Below the pieces are notes generated by a model that was not told where the DNA came from, did no database searches, and saw only the letters and a program-made list of their open reading frames with translations. Source: Sporocytophaga myxococcoides (GTDB taxonomy: Bacteria; Bacteroidota; Bacteroidia; Cytophagales; Cytophagaceae). From it: a DNA stretch of 64,000 nucleotides. Numbering within the stretch: position 1 is the first letter of the stretch; every line of letters starts with the position of its first letter. Location: assembly GCF_000775915.1 (NCBI RefSeq), contig NZ_BBLT01000007.1, positions 1 through 64,000 on the forward strand, in the 5' to 3' direction. Position numbers and translations under genes: made by a program. Below, one piece after another: positions 42,395 through 50,710 of this stretch.

Positions 42395-43125
42395 TGAAGA
42401 TTATAAAAGTATTTTGTTTGTTATTATTAATAATAATTCATAATGTATCATCCCAATATGTGGAGAACTATGAGAGTGCTTTAAAATGTATTAAAGGAAC
42501 ATGGCAGGGGGAGAATCAAATTAAAGAACCTTTCGCAGACCTGAGTTCTGAATTTCTTATTTTTAATAATAATCTAATTCTGAGGATTAAATTAGAAGAA
42601 TCTTTTTATAGTGTGTCAAGATGTTATTTTCAGAACATATCTAATAAACCTAATGAACTCACGAGAATAAATCTTGATTCAATAAATAAGAATAAATACA
42701 ATAACAGAAACTTCTATTTTACCCAGTCCACATATATTGATGATTATTTTAAGTTGAAAAAAAATGAAAACAAAGAATACCTTTACAATATAGCTCCTGA
42801 TTTTTCATGTCAGGATGATCAATTGGTATATTTTTATGGAGAATATGCCAGAGTAAATAATGTTCCAGATGAAGTAATAAAATTTATAATAGAAACCGTC
42901 AATAGAAACAAGAATGATAACCTTTTGATTTTTATCAATAAAAAATTAATGAAAGTTAAAAGTGATAAAGCTTATTTATATTCATCTATGAAGGAAAGAA
43001 CTAATAGTTATATAATCAAAGGGGATATTGTATCTGTTGAAGAAGAATCTGATGAATGGCTAAAGATTAAATTTTTTGGAAAGAAAATCATAGAAGCTTG
43101 GATAAATAGAAAAGATGTTGAATAA
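42394..43125 (+). CDS. Candidate periplasmic immunity protein with SH3-like tail
   Basis: The ATG shares one base with the toxin stop (TAATG), so translation is coupled. The 243-residue product has a signal peptide (IIKVFCLLLLIIIHNVSS). A middle beta-rich domain of no known family follows (CIKGTWQGENQIKEPF, SSEFLIFNNNLILRI). The C-terminal SH3b-like domain (about 183-243) has VKSDKAYLYSS, YIIKGDIVSVEEESDEWLKI and AWINRKDVE. Position, size, export signal and matching low G+C fit an inhibitor protecting the cell's own peptidoglycan from the GH19-like domain. This is inference; no homology to a named inhibitor is visible. Confidence 0.6.
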   Translation: MKIIKVFCLLLLIIIHNVSSQYVENYESALKCIKGTWQGENQIKEPFADLSSEFLIFNNNLILRIKLEESFYSVSRCYFQNISNKPNELTRINLDSINKNKYNNRNFYFTQSTYIDDYFKLKKNENKEYLYNIAPDFSCQDDQLVYFYGEYARVNNVPDEVIKFIIETVNRNKNDNLLIFINKKLMKVKSDKAYLYSSMKERTNSYIIKGDIVSVEEESDEWLKIKFFGKKIIEAWINRKDVE

Positions 43126-43192
43126 TACAAAACTATTTACATTACAGGGCTCTAGAAAGAATTTATAAATTAAATTTTGATTGATACTAATG

Positions 43193-44595
43193 GGGAGTGT
43201 AAATTAAACTGTGTCAGTTTACATTTATAAGATATAATTAAAGTTACTATTATTATTAATTAGAAGTTGGTATGTGGGTAAATCTTTTTCAGATTTATCC
43301 ATATATCAACTTCTTTTTTAAAGGATGGCTAGTTTCAATCTGCCCTCAAAATGAATAGCAAGCTGTGCTACAGTCTGACTCCATCCGCGTATGCTACTCC
43401 ATTTCCTGGAAGCATTTTCCATAGCTAGAAAAATAAGCTTTAACAGAGCTATGTCGGATGTAAAGGCGCCCTTGGTCTTTGTCGCTTTTCTTATTTGTCT
43501 ATGAAAGCCTTCTATGGTATTAGTGGTGTAAATTAATTTTCGGATAGCTTCTGTGTATTTAAAATAGGTTGTGAGCTTTTCCCAGTTATTCTTCCAGGAG
43601 GCTATAACCAAAGGATACTTCTTAACCCATTTCTCTTCCAGCAATTGTAAATGGTCTGCTGCCTGATCCTTATTTACTGCCTGGTATACCTTCTTGAGAT
43701 CTTTCATAAACTCCTTCTGGTCCTTACTTGCTATATACTTGAGACTATTGCGAATCTGGTGAATTATACAGCTTTGTACTTCTGTCTTAGGATAAATAGT
43801 TGAGATGGCTTCAGAGAATCCTTTCAGATTATCTATGCAGGCAATAAGGATATCTTTAACACCTCGGTTATTAAGATCAGTCAGCACGGAAAGCCAAAAG
43901 TTGGCTCCCTCACTTTCAGAAATATACATCCCCAATAGTTCCTTGCGCCCTTCGGCATTTACTCCCAATACATTATAAACACAACGGGTGCTTATTTTAC
44001 CTTCATCTTTGACTTTATAAAACATTGCATCCAACCAGACGATGCAATATACTTCCTCCAGTGGACGGGATTGCCATTCTTTGAACCTGGGGATAACTCG
44101 GTCCGTAATGGCGCTTAATGTCGCTGCAGATATCTCTGTGCCATACATTTCTTTAATATGACTCGATATATCTCTTACGCTCATTCCTAAACCATAAAGA
44201 CCAATAATTTTTGATTCAAGTTGGTCTGATAAAATAGTTTCTCGTTTGCGGATAATTTCTGGTTCAAAACTACTGTTCCGGTCACGCGGGGTTTCCAGGG
44301 TTACATGACCATCGGTTGTTTTAACTGTTTTGCTGCTATAACCGTTTTTACGGTTGCCCTTGACATTGCTTTCTTCAAGATGACCTTCTAATTCTGATTT
44401 TAAGGCATCTTCAAGAAACTCTTTTATAAGAGGAGCAAATGCTCCATCTTTTCCATAGGGAGATTTCCCTTGCTTGAACTGTTCTAAAAACTTAGCCTTG
44501 ATCGCTTGATACTCCGGAGATTGTTTTTCTTGGTTTGTCATAATCTGTGTCTTTTTTAACCTTTTTGGTTGTGACACAGTTCATTTTACAGCCTC
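43193..44595 (-). mobile_element. IS256-family insertion sequence, apparently complete
   Basis: Imperfect terminal inverted repeats match at 19 of 24 positions (43193-43216 against the reverse complement of 44572-44595, both ending inward in AACTGTGTCA). They enclose one full transposase gene. The length of about 1.4 kb is normal for the family. I see no 8-9 bp target duplication at these borders. The element lies 67 bases after the immunity gene and before the phytase-like gene. Confidence 0.85.
43318..44541 (-). CDS. IS256-family (MULE-type) transposase
   Basis: I choose ATG 44541 (407 residues); an in-frame GTG at 44577 would start inside the terminal repeat. The DDE triad is visible: Asp in VWLDAMFYKV, Asp in ACIDNLKGFSEAI and Glu in TTNTIEGFHRQIRK. 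CIIHQIRNSLKYI is the C/D(2)H signature of the family. Domain order and length are normal with no frameshift, so the element may still be active. It may have taken part in remodelling this toxin locus, which also carries an IS3 remnant. Confidence 0.95.
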   Translation of the reverse strand: MTNQEKQSPEYQAIKAKFLEQFKQGKSPYGKDGAFAPLIKEFLEDALKSELEGHLEESNVKGNRKNGYSSKTVKTTDGHVTLETPRDRNSSFEPEIIRKRETILSDQLESKIIGLYGLGMSVRDISSHIKEMYGTEISAATLSAITDRVIPRFKEWQSRPLEEVYCIVWLDAMFYKVKDEGKISTRCVYNVLGVNAEGRKELLGMYISESEGANFWLSVLTDLNNRGVKDILIACIDNLKGFSEAISTIYPKTEVQSCIIHQIRNSLKYIASKDQKEFMKDLKKVYQAVNKDQAADHLQLLEEKWVKKYPLVIASWKNNWEKLTTYFKYTEAIRKLIYTTNTIEGFHRQIRKATKTKGAFTSDIALLKLIFLAMENASRKWSSIRGWSQTVAQLAIHFEGRLKLAIL

Positions 44596-44769
44596 GAAAT
44601 TAAGATCGCTTTTTAGAGCTGCAGCGCAGAAAGATTAGCATTTTCGTTTTGTGTATCTTTATCCTTTCTTAACAATCTCTCTCTCTTTCTTAATCAACTC
44701 TTAATAAACCTCAGACGATAAGTTAACCTAAGGCAAGTAGTTTTACCGCATCAAAACTTAACCAAAACG

Positions 44770-47700
44770 ATGAAACTAAGATTAAGTACTGCATTTTTAA
44801 GTATTGCTGCGGGTTTGCTTACACCATCTTTAAGCAAAGCACAGGTTACATTGCTGCATGATTATGTAAATAACAAATCTGCAGCTATCGGGACCTTTCA
44901 GGGTATTGATTTTCGCGAAGCTGGATTCTCAGGTTTATATCCGATCGCAAATACTAATGGAAAAGAATTCTGGACTGTTTCAGACAGAGGGGTAAATATT
45001 GATTGCGCTAATGCCAATTCAGCAGAATGCCGTCCTACTTATGATAAGATGTATGCTTTCCCATCCTATGCTCCAAAAATTCATAGAATAAGAGTGAATG
45101 GTGATTCTATTCAAATCTTACAGTCAATATCAATAAAGCGACCTAATGGAACTACAGCGACAGGTCTGCTCAATCCTGCGGGGTTTGGAAGTACAGAATC
45201 TGAATTGAACAGTACGGATACTGTTCTTAGCTGTACAAACTTTGCAGCTAAAACAGTTGCGAAAGATATCTGGGGTATCGATTCTGAAGGTTTAGTGGTA
45301 GATAATGAAGGTAACTTCTGGATTTGTGAAGAAGGAGGACCTTCTATCTGGAAACTAAACAGAAATGGTGTTGTAGTGAAGAGATTTACCCCTTATGCAA
45401 ACCTTCCTGGTGCTCAACCTGAAGATGTAGCCATCGATACTGTATTTAAGTATCGTAAGAATAACCGCGGATTCGAAGGTATCTCTATTACACCAAACGG
45501 AAAGATATATGCAATTATACAAAGTCCGATTTTATATCCGACGCCTGCAGCAGGTGATGCATCCAGAATCCATAGGATTTTGGAAATTGATCCGGCAACG
45601 AATGCTACCAGAATGTTTGCATATGTAAACGAAGGTGTTATTGGTTCAGGATTAAATCAGGTGAGATTAAAAGATTGGAAGATAGGTGATATGGCTGCTA
45701 TTAACAACAATGAATTCTTAATCATTGAGGTTGGTATAAGAGGAACTACTGATAGCAAAAAAGTTTATAAGATTGATATTAGCGAAGCAACTCCTGTGAC
45801 TTCTGAGTTATACAATGGAAAATCTTTAGAAGAATTAGCTGATGGTGATGGCTTAACAGCTAATGGAATAGTACCTGTTGGAAGAACTATGTTCCTTGAT
45901 TTAGTAGCTAACGGATGGCCTGCATCTTTGGATAAGGCGGAAGGTTTAGCTATTGTTAATGATAGTACTGTTGTTCTTTGCAATGATAATGACTATGGTC
46001 AAACTTCTCCAAATGCAGATGGTCTTGCTACAGCAACTGGAAATCTTAGTCATATGTTTGTTTTTGGTTTGAAAGGCTCTGATAAAATATCTAACTATGT
46101 ACCATTTGCCTCTGCTTTGGCTGAAGGTACAACAGGTATCAGTACTTCAACGACACCTTATCTGGTCCCTGTTACTCCTGGTGTTAAATTAACTTCCATT
46201 CTTACCACAAATGATGTAATTAATGGTTATAAAATGTGTGGTATTCCTGATGGATTAGGAGCTTTTGATAATAATGATGGGACATTTACACTGTTAATGA
46301 ATCATGAGTTTGGTAATACAGCAGGTGTTACAAGAGCCCACGGGTCAAAAGGAGCTTTTGTTTCTAAGTGGATTATTCAAAAAGCAGACTTGTCTGTAAT
46401 AAGTGGTAGTGATCTGATCCAGAATGTGAACCTGTGGAATGGAACAGGCTATACGACTTATAGCAGTTCAAGCCCTTCATCGTCTGCAGCATTCGCTCGG
46501 TTCTGCTCCGCAGATCTTCCTGCGATTTCTGCTTTTTATAATATAAAAACAGGTATGGGAACACAAGCACGTATATTTCTGAATGGAGAAGAAAGCGGTA
46601 ATGAAGGTCGAGTGTTTGCTCACATTGCTTCTGGCTCTGCTGCAGGAACATCTTATGAACTTCCTGCTTTAGGTAAAGCTTCCTGGGAAAACTTAACCGC
46701 AAGACCTCTTGAAAGTGATAAGACTGTAGTTGTAGGTATGGATGATTCTTCTCCTGGACAGGTATACGTTTATATCGGAAGTAAAACTGATTCAGGATCT
46801 GATGTTGAGAAGGCTGGATTGACTAATGGAAAACTGTATGGCATTTCGGTAACAGGTATGCTGAATGAAGCCAATACAAATATACCTGTTGCAGGCACAG
46901 AATTTACCTTAGTTGATCTTGGAGATATTAAAAATTCGACCGGGTCAGAGATCAATACGAATAGCAATAACCTTGGAGTGACCAACTTCTTACGTCCGGA
47001 AGATGGAGCATGGGACCCGTCTAGTCTTAATGATTTTTATTTCGTAACAACAAATGCTTTCACAAGCCCAAGCCGTCTTTGGAGACTTCGTTTTTCTGAT
47101 ATCAACAATCCTGAAGCTGGTGGAACCATTGAAGCTGTGCTTGATGGAACAGAAGGTCAGAAGATGTTGGATAACCTGGCTATAGACCATTATGGACATA
47201 TTCTGCTTGTTGAGGATGTTGGAGGTAATGCCCATATCGGAAGAGTTTTGCAGTATGATATAGACACAGATGTATTAACGACAGTTGCAGAACATGATCG
47301 TACTCGTTTCCTTAACGGAGGTGCTAATTTTCTTACACAAGACGAAGAAGCTACAGGTATTCTGGATATGCAGGAAATACTTGGTCCAGGTATGTTCCTA
47401 ACCGCTGATCAGGCTCATTATGCAATACCAGGTGAAGTAGTAGAAGGTGGACAATTGCTGGCATTGTTTAATCCTGATTCTTACAATGCAAACCCTGAAA
47501 TTTCTATAACGGCCAATAATAACTTTGGTACGGTTGCTACCGGAAAAACAATTAATCAGGATGTTATAATATCTAACACAGGCCCTGGTGCTTTGAAAAT
47601 TAAAGCAATCAATTTTTCCGGAACTGATTATGCGCTTGAGGAATCATTGATCTTCCCAATTAGCATTGCTGCAGGTGAATCTCAGACTCTTGCAGTTACA

Positions 47701-48102
47701 TTTGCTCCTCTTGTTGACGGTCTTCACAATGCAATCATGACAATTGAGAACAATGACTTTGATGAATCAAGAGTTGAAGTTGCCTTAACAGGTCTCTCTA
47801 CATCTCCAGGAGATGTAACAAGTATCCCTTCTGGTTATCACTCTGTTACTGGAATTCAGATATTCCCTAATCCAGCTGGTGATCTTGCTACTATTGCATT
47901 AACAATGGAAAAAGCAGAGCATGTAACCATCTCTGTCTTCAATTCAAAAGGTAGTCTAGCCACTGCTGTTATAGAGAAGGAATTAGCTGCAGGAATGAAT
48001 GAAATAGCACTTTCTACATCAGCGTTACAAAATGGAATTTATGTTGTTAAGTTGTCTTCTGAAAGTGGTTCAAAAAGCGTAAAAGTAGTTGTGGCTCACT
48101 AA
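44770..48102 (+). CDS. Secreted phytase-like / PhoX-like fusion with T9SS tail
   Basis: The 1110-residue protein has a signal peptide (STAFLSIAAGLLTPSLSKA). Residues about 25-430 fit the esterase-like phytase domain (FREAGFSGLYPIANTNG, DSEGLVVDNEGNFWICEEGG, NNRGFEGISITPNGKIYAI). Residues about 455-900 resemble the DUF839/PhoX alkaline phosphatase family (GYKMCGIPDGLGAF, LLMNHEFGNTAGV, RPEDGAWDPSSLNDFYFVTT). A choice-of-anchor D domain (about 905-1015) and a T9SS type A sorting domain (IQIFPNPAGDLATIAL to the end) follow. It is probably an extracellular phosphate scavenger with two phosphatase modules; activity is inferred from fold. Confidence 0.8.
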   Translation: MKLRLSTAFLSIAAGLLTPSLSKAQVTLLHDYVNNKSAAIGTFQGIDFREAGFSGLYPIANTNGKEFWTVSDRGVNIDCANANSAECRPTYDKMYAFPSYAPKIHRIRVNGDSIQILQSISIKRPNGTTATGLLNPAGFGSTESELNSTDTVLSCTNFAAKTVAKDIWGIDSEGLVVDNEGNFWICEEGGPSIWKLNRNGVVVKRFTPYANLPGAQPEDVAIDTVFKYRKNNRGFEGISITPNGKIYAIIQSPILYPTPAAGDASRIHRILEIDPATNATRMFAYVNEGVIGSGLNQVRLKDWKIGDMAAINNNEFLIIEVGIRGTTDSKKVYKIDISEATPVTSELYNGKSLEELADGDGLTANGIVPVGRTMFLDLVANGWPASLDKAEGLAIVNDSTVVLCNDNDYGQTSPNADGLATATGNLSHMFVFGLKGSDKISNYVPFASALAEGTTGISTSTTPYLVPVTPGVKLTSILTTNDVINGYKMCGIPDGLGAFDNNDGTFTLLMNHEFGNTAGVTRAHGSKGAFVSKWIIQKADLSVISGSDLIQNVNLWNGTGYTTYSSSSPSSSAAFARFCSADLPAISAFYNIKTGMGTQARIFLNGEESGNEGRVFAHIASGSAAGTSYELPALGKASWENLTARPLESDKTVVVGMDDSSPGQVYVYIGSKTDSGSDVEKAGLTNGKLYGISVTGMLNEANTNIPVAGTEFTLVDLGDIKNSTGSEINTNSNNLGVTNFLRPEDGAWDPSSLNDFYFVTTNAFTSPSRLWRLRFSDINNPEAGGTIEAVLDGTEGQKMLDNLAIDHYGHILLVEDVGGNAHIGRVLQYDIDTDVLTTVAEHDRTRFLNGGANFLTQDEEATGILDMQEILGPGMFLTADQAHYAIPGEVVEGGQLLALFNPDSYNANPEISITANNNFGTVATGKTINQDVIISNTGPGALKIKAINFSGTDYALEESLIFPISIAAGESQTLAVTFAPLVDGLHNAIMTIENNDFDESRVEVALTGLSTSPGDVTSIPSGYHSVTGIQIFPNPAGDLATIALTMEKAEHVTISVFNSKGSLATAVIEKELAAGMNEIALSTSALQNGIYVVKLSSESGSKSVKVVVAH

Positions 48103-48116
48103 TACAAACTAGTTGA

Positions 48117-48153
48117 ATGGAGATCCCTCGAGGATCTCCATTTATATTTTTTG
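48117..48153 (+). terminator. Intrinsic terminator after the phosphatase fusion gene
   Basis: 48117-48126 pairs perfectly with 48132-48141 (10 bp, 5-base loop), then TTATATTTTTTG. Confidence 0.9.
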
Positions 48154-48176
48154 TATGAATATAATTGTAGTGAAAA

Positions 48177-50105
48177 ATGAATATAAAATACCTGTTCCTG
48201 CTTTCCTTATCCTTTATTGCTTTTATCAGCATCTCTTTTAAAACCTGTCTGTTGAATGAGTCAGATTATAATTCAGGATACCATCACAGACTGCTTGAAT
48301 TTAACCGGGAACAATCAGAACTATTGGACTTAATACAACATTCTGATTTTAACTCACCGACCAGTCTTGATAAAATAAAACATAAGATTAACTCCTGCCG
48401 GATTTATTTAAAGAAGGTGGATTTCTGGCTTCGTTATCTAGAGCCAATTTCATATAAAAAGATTAACGGACCTCTTCCTGTAGAATGGGAAACAGAAGTA
48501 TTTGAAAAATTTGAAAAACCATATAAAAGAGAAGGTGCTGGCTTAACTCTGGCAGCTATGTATTTAGATGAACCCAATTCTGAAAAGGATTCGTTGTTAA
48601 ATTTAATTCTGCAATCTCAAAGAGCTTCTTCAGTTTATTCTGCTGATTCAATCACTAAAGCTTTAAAATCTTATCATCATTTCTTTCTTTGTAACAGACT
48701 ATTTCTATTAAATCTTTCCACGATTTATACAACAGGATTTGAGTGCCCTGATACTTCTCTGGTAATTCAAGAGCTAAGAACGATGTTGCGGGAAGTGAAA
48801 AAGATTAACACATCATTTGTAAAAGGTTTTCCGGAAACTCCACTTGATGAAACGTATCTCAACCTGTTTGACAGAATGATAGAGTTTTCGGATAGGCAAT
48901 CATCCAATTATAGTGAGTTCGATCATTTTACCTTTTTGAAGGTATATGTTAATCCTTTGTTTGCAATGAATCAGGGCTATATTAGAAATTATAAGGTAAT
49001 TTCTAAAAGTTATATGGATTATTCTCTGAATAAAAATTGCAATTCTATATTCAGTAAATCGCTTTATATCGGACAAAATCCTAAAGGAGTTTTTTTGAGA
49101 GTTAAAGACGCAGAAGCATTGGCGGAAATTGACAGAGTAGGAAAACTTTTGTTTTATGATCCTATATTATCCGGCAACAATCTCAGAAGCTGTGCTTCCT
49201 GTCATAAACCAACAGAATATTTTACAGATACTACAATAAGGACTTCTCTTCAATTTGACAGGCAAACATCATTGAAGAGAAACTCTCCTTCGCTTATCAA
49301 CGTGGAGTATAATCACCTCATTATGTTGGATGGAAAACATATTTCTCTTCAGAATCAGACCAAAGAAGTTATTGAAAATCCTCATGAGCTTGGAAGCAAT
49401 GAGAAAGAGGTTATGCTAAAAGTATTGAGTTGCAAGGAATACAAAAAATCCTTTGCTCAACTTTTAAAATATACTCCACAGGAAAAGGAAATAACTTTTG
49501 ATCATATAATTTCTGCCGTTACTTTCTATTACAGCAAGTTTAGCAGATACTATTCTTTATTTGATGAAGCAATGAATGAAGATAAAGATCTTCCTGAATC
49601 TGCCAAACAAGGATTTAATTTGTTTATGAGTAAAGCACAGTGTGCAACATGTCATTTTGTTCCATTGTTTAACGGAGTTAAACCACCATATACTAATTCT
49701 GAGTTTGAAGTTCTTGGAGTTCCTGATGTATCTGGAATTACGAATCTTAGTTTAGATAAGGGTAGGTTTGAAGTTCATCCGGCCAGTGAAACGAATAATG
49801 CATTCAGAACCGGAACTGTTAGAAATGCAGCTCATACTGGTCCGTATATGCATAACGGAGTCTTTAAGAATTTAAGGGAAGTAATAGATTTCTATGATGC
49901 AGGAGGGGGAAGCGGAAGTGGACTAGATGTGCCAAATCAAACTCTTTCATCAGATTCCCTTCATTTAACTGATATTGAAAAAAATAAGCTAATAGAATTT
50001 ATTTTTTCATTGGATGAAAAGATCCAATTTGAGCAAGCCCCTGAAAATTTGCCTCAATCAAAAGTAAATGAGTTAAATAAAAGAAAGGTAGGAGGAGAAT
50101 ACTAA
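48177..50105 (+). CDS. Di-heme cytochrome c peroxidase (MauG/CcpA family) with long N-terminal extension
   Basis: The 642-residue protein has an N-terminal membrane or signal segment. About 270 residues of helical sequence that I cannot assign come next. The di-heme peroxidase core then starts with KLLFYDPILSGNNLRSCASC. The two heme motifs are CASCH at 339-343 and CATCH at 489-493. Family landmarks include RNAAHTGPYMHNGVFKNLRE and FYDAGGG. Such enzymes reduce H2O2 or oxidise protein or quinone substrates in the periplasm. The next gene, 11 bases on, encodes a small cytochrome c that could be its electron partner. Confidence 0.85.
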   Translation: MNIKYLFLLSLSFIAFISISFKTCLLNESDYNSGYHHRLLEFNREQSELLDLIQHSDFNSPTSLDKIKHKINSCRIYLKKVDFWLRYLEPISYKKINGPLPVEWETEVFEKFEKPYKREGAGLTLAAMYLDEPNSEKDSLLNLILQSQRASSVYSADSITKALKSYHHFFLCNRLFLLNLSTIYTTGFECPDTSLVIQELRTMLREVKKINTSFVKGFPETPLDETYLNLFDRMIEFSDRQSSNYSEFDHFTFLKVYVNPLFAMNQGYIRNYKVISKSYMDYSLNKNCNSIFSKSLYIGQNPKGVFLRVKDAEALAEIDRVGKLLFYDPILSGNNLRSCASCHKPTEYFTDTTIRTSLQFDRQTSLKRNSPSLINVEYNHLIMLDGKHISLQNQTKEVIENPHELGSNEKEVMLKVLSCKEYKKSFAQLLKYTPQEKEITFDHIISAVTFYYSKFSRYYSLFDEAMNEDKDLPESAKQGFNLFMSKAQCATCHFVPLFNGVKPPYTNSEFEVLGVPDVSGITNLSLDKGRFEVHPASETNNAFRTGTVRNAAHTGPYMHNGVFKNLREVIDFYDAGGGSGSGLDVPNQTLSSDSLHLTDIEKNKLIEFIFSLDEKIQFEQAPENLPQSKVNELNKRKVGGEY

Positions 50106-50116
50106 TTTGCACCCTT

Positions 50117-50479
50117 ATGAAGTTTTATTTTATTGGAATGATTGGAATATTGTTCGCTGTTTGTTTTGGACAATGTGTAACTCGCAATAATGTATCCTAT
50201 AATTTGCCGGAAGCAATGCTGCCTCACGTAAAGCAAGAATACCTTTCCCGCTGTGAAAAAGGTAAAATACTTTACGATATAAATTGTGCAGGTTGTCACA
50301 ATACAAAAGTCAAAGGAAAAATTGTGATTCCGGATTTTACTCCCGAGCAGTTAAAAGGATATGAGCTTCGTATTACTAATGCAAGACATTCAGAAACATT
50401 AACTGATACTACTGTCACTGAAGAAGAACTTGGTATTATTATGACATTTTTAACTTATAAGAAAAAAAGTAATAAGTAA
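50117..50479 (+). CDS. Small exported cytochrome c
   Basis: The 120-residue protein has a signal sequence (YFIGMIGILFAVCFGQC, possibly lipidated at that Cys). It has one heme-binding CAGCH at 57-61, preceded by CEKGKILYDIN as in class I cytochromes. Candidate axial Met residues are late (EELGIIMTFL). It lies in an operon with the di-heme peroxidase upstream and probably passes electrons to or from it. Confidence 0.8.
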   Translation: MKFYFIGMIGILFAVCFGQCVTRNNVSYNLPEAMLPHVKQEYLSRCEKGKILYDINCAGCHNTKVKGKIVIPDFTPEQLKGYELRITNARHSETLTDTTVTEEELGIIMTFLTYKKKSNK

Positions 50480-50710
50480 TGGTATTGGTGTTTCTATTGT
50501 TCTTTTCAATATTCATTCAGGACTTACAAAGTTTATTTTTTGTACTCTATATTTATTAGTAGAGCAAAAGCATTGACCATATCAATGCTTTCTTTTAGTT
50601 CAATCAAAAAAGTTCCATTTTTAGAAAGTATATTTTTCTTCAGAAAAAATAGTTGGATATGGATGGAACTAAACCTCGGCAATAGTCCTTTCATTAGGAT
50701 TATTAGAAAT

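Noticed and set aside
43185-44605. An 8-9 bp target duplication around the IS256-type element
   Set aside because: I compared flanks for several choices of the element's ends and found no matching octamer or nonamer.
50540-50710. 57-residue N-terminal extension of PBP2
   Set aside because: The PBP2 match begins exactly at ATG 50711, and the upstream residues include no signal or domain.
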